Of a stretch of 64,000 bases of DNA, positions 62,844 to 64,000 are shown piece after piece. The stretch spans positions 7,812,001-7,876,000 of the forward strand of contig JBHGNT010000022.1 in the NCBI GenBank assembly GCA_043228905.1, in the 5' to 3' direction. Made by a program: the position numbers and the translations under genes. The notes beneath the pieces were generated by a model. The model was not told the origin of the DNA. It saw nothing but the letters and a program-made list of their open reading frames with translations, and searched no databases. Numbering within the stretch: the stretch's first letter is position 1; each line of letters opens with the position of its first letter. This stretch comes from Azolla caroliniana (Eukaryota > Polypodiophyta).

Positions 62844-64000
62844 CGCAAAAAAAAGGAAAGAAAAAGGTGTCGGATTAAGGCACGGATAGGAACGAGTCGG
62901 ATTGACGCAAGTCCGACTCCGAGGGAAACGATGACGAGTCTTCGAGAGCGAAGTCCGTGTCGGCTAAGAAAGCCTCAACTTCGGCTAATGAGCAATTACG
63001 CAGATCAACCCGCTAGAAGAACCCTTTTGTGTGGTTCAGTTACAACGAGTACATGGCGCATCACTATGCGTACATGACGCGTGTAACGGAAGTGCGTGAG
63101 CCGGAGTGCCTTGCAGAAGCGGTGAAGGACTCGAATTGGCGTGCCGCAATGGAGGAAGAGATGTGCGCATTAGCGGAAAATGACACTTGGGACCTGGTTG
63201 ACACATCGAAGGGTGTGAAGCCGATCGAATGCAGGTGGGTGTACAAGGTCAAGTACAACACCGACGGATCGGTCAACCGATACAAGGCCCGGTTAGTAGC
63301 AAAAGGCTACGCGTAGAAACACGGCATTGACTACGATGAGACATTTGTGCCGGTCGCGAAGATGACGACCGCCCGTGTTTTGCTCGCAGTAGCTGCGGCA
63401 AAGGGGTGGCACTTACATAAGATGGATGTAAAGAATGCATTCCTACAAGGTGAGCTTGAGGAACAGGTATAGATGGCCCAACCCCCCGGATTTCACTCCG
63501 GAACGAACACTTCGGCGGTGTGCCGATGGAAGAAGTCCCTTTACGGCCTAAAGCAAGCCCCGCGTGCCTGGGCTTTGCGATGTCGAAATCGGACTCCTCA
63601 CTGTTCATCTGGAAAGGTCGACTCGGGACGGTTAGTATTCTACTTTATGCTGATGACTTGGTCATCACTGGCGCTGACCTAAATGAAATAAACCGCGTGA
63701 AGCTCTAGCTTGCAGCATCATTCGATATGAAGGATCTGGGGGATCTTCATTACTTCCTCGGGATCGAAGTGATCCGCACCCCCGAAGGCATATTGTTCAG
63801 GCAACGACATTACATGCTGAGTATGCTCTTCAAATTCGGGATGGCCGACTGTAAGACCGTCTTGACTCCTCTGGATAGAACTGTCAAGCTTCGCCCTGAT
63901 TCTGGAAAGGTATGCGACCCGATGAGGTTCCAGCAGATAGTCAGAAGCCTTATATACTTGACCATCAGTCGACCAGATCTCAGCTACCCGGTCAAGATGA
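62844..64000 (+). pseudogene. Copia D linker and reverse transcriptase (runs off window)
   Basis: Linker QLRRSTR, a stop, then [68 protein letters not shown], a [34 protein letters not shown], a TAG, MAQPPGFHSG, KSLYGLKQAPRAW and ILLYADDLVITGADLNEIN with intact YADD. DMKDLGDLHYFLGIEVI follows. It is cut by the window end within the region before RNase H. Stops at about 63000, 63314, 63470 and 63706. Confidence 0.8.

Overview
This is a nuclear plant DNA window made almost entirely of mobile elements in different states of decay, with one intact-looking host gene, a two-exon UDP-glycosyltransferase at 36547-38102. Remnants of PLS-type pentatricopeptide (PPR) genes, spliced plant-type transposase genes, Ty1/Copia and Ty3/Gypsy elements, and a plant UGT with a PSPG box all point to a land plant with a large, repeat-rich genome. 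The wording of the PPR fragments (GYAEHGH-like, LKACGS, DVVSW) resembles fern PPR genes as I remember them. A fern or other non-flowering vascular plant is therefore my best guess, at low to moderate confidence.

Layout. 1-5790 is a tandem array of 345-346 bp monomers with a 1727-bp five-monomer higher-order unit. It runs straight into a hAT transposase gene (5896-8641, five coding segments, one nonsense codon in the BED finger). 8893-12390 is a PPR pseudogene split by a gag-only LTR element (9151-11997) that has three direct LTRs, one inverted terminal LTR and a 5-bp target duplication. 12640-16075 is a decayed LINE. 16742-17218 (minus) is a C2-domain-like gene remnant. 17780-24840 is an old Copia element into which a younger Copia (17995-22991, TSD ggcaa) was inserted. 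25860-33899 (minus) is another Copia, split by an internally deleted chromodomain Gypsy (27871-31238), which is itself split by a solo LTR (28979-29689, TSD cattc). 33900-34783 is the tail and LTR of a further plus-strand Copia.

34784-38110 holds a PPR scrap, duplicated promoter segments and the UGT gene. 38540-39850 is a cluster of AAACC-rich repeats. 41064-45750 is a nearly intact Gypsy element with 167-bp LTRs and overlapping gag and pol frames. 46177-46626 (minus) is a hAT scrap. 48836-51590 (minus) is a Copia lacking its 5' half. 51591-61290 (minus) is a Gypsy lineage with a long coiled-coil accessory reading frame downstream of integrase, present in two related copies separated by an LTR. 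61300-64000 is a plus-strand Copia interrupted by a 1.16-kb segment with 15-bp terminal inverted repeats.

The elements do not form a pathway; what links them is nested insertion. Three insertions are dated relative to their hosts by flanking target duplications. The most unusual points are the inverted-LTR composite with a clean TSD, the tRNA-like A/B-box modules at the LTR edges of two families, the accessory-ORF Gypsy, the duplicated UGT promoter and start, and the recurrent Asp-to-Asn change in reverse transcriptase YXDD boxes.
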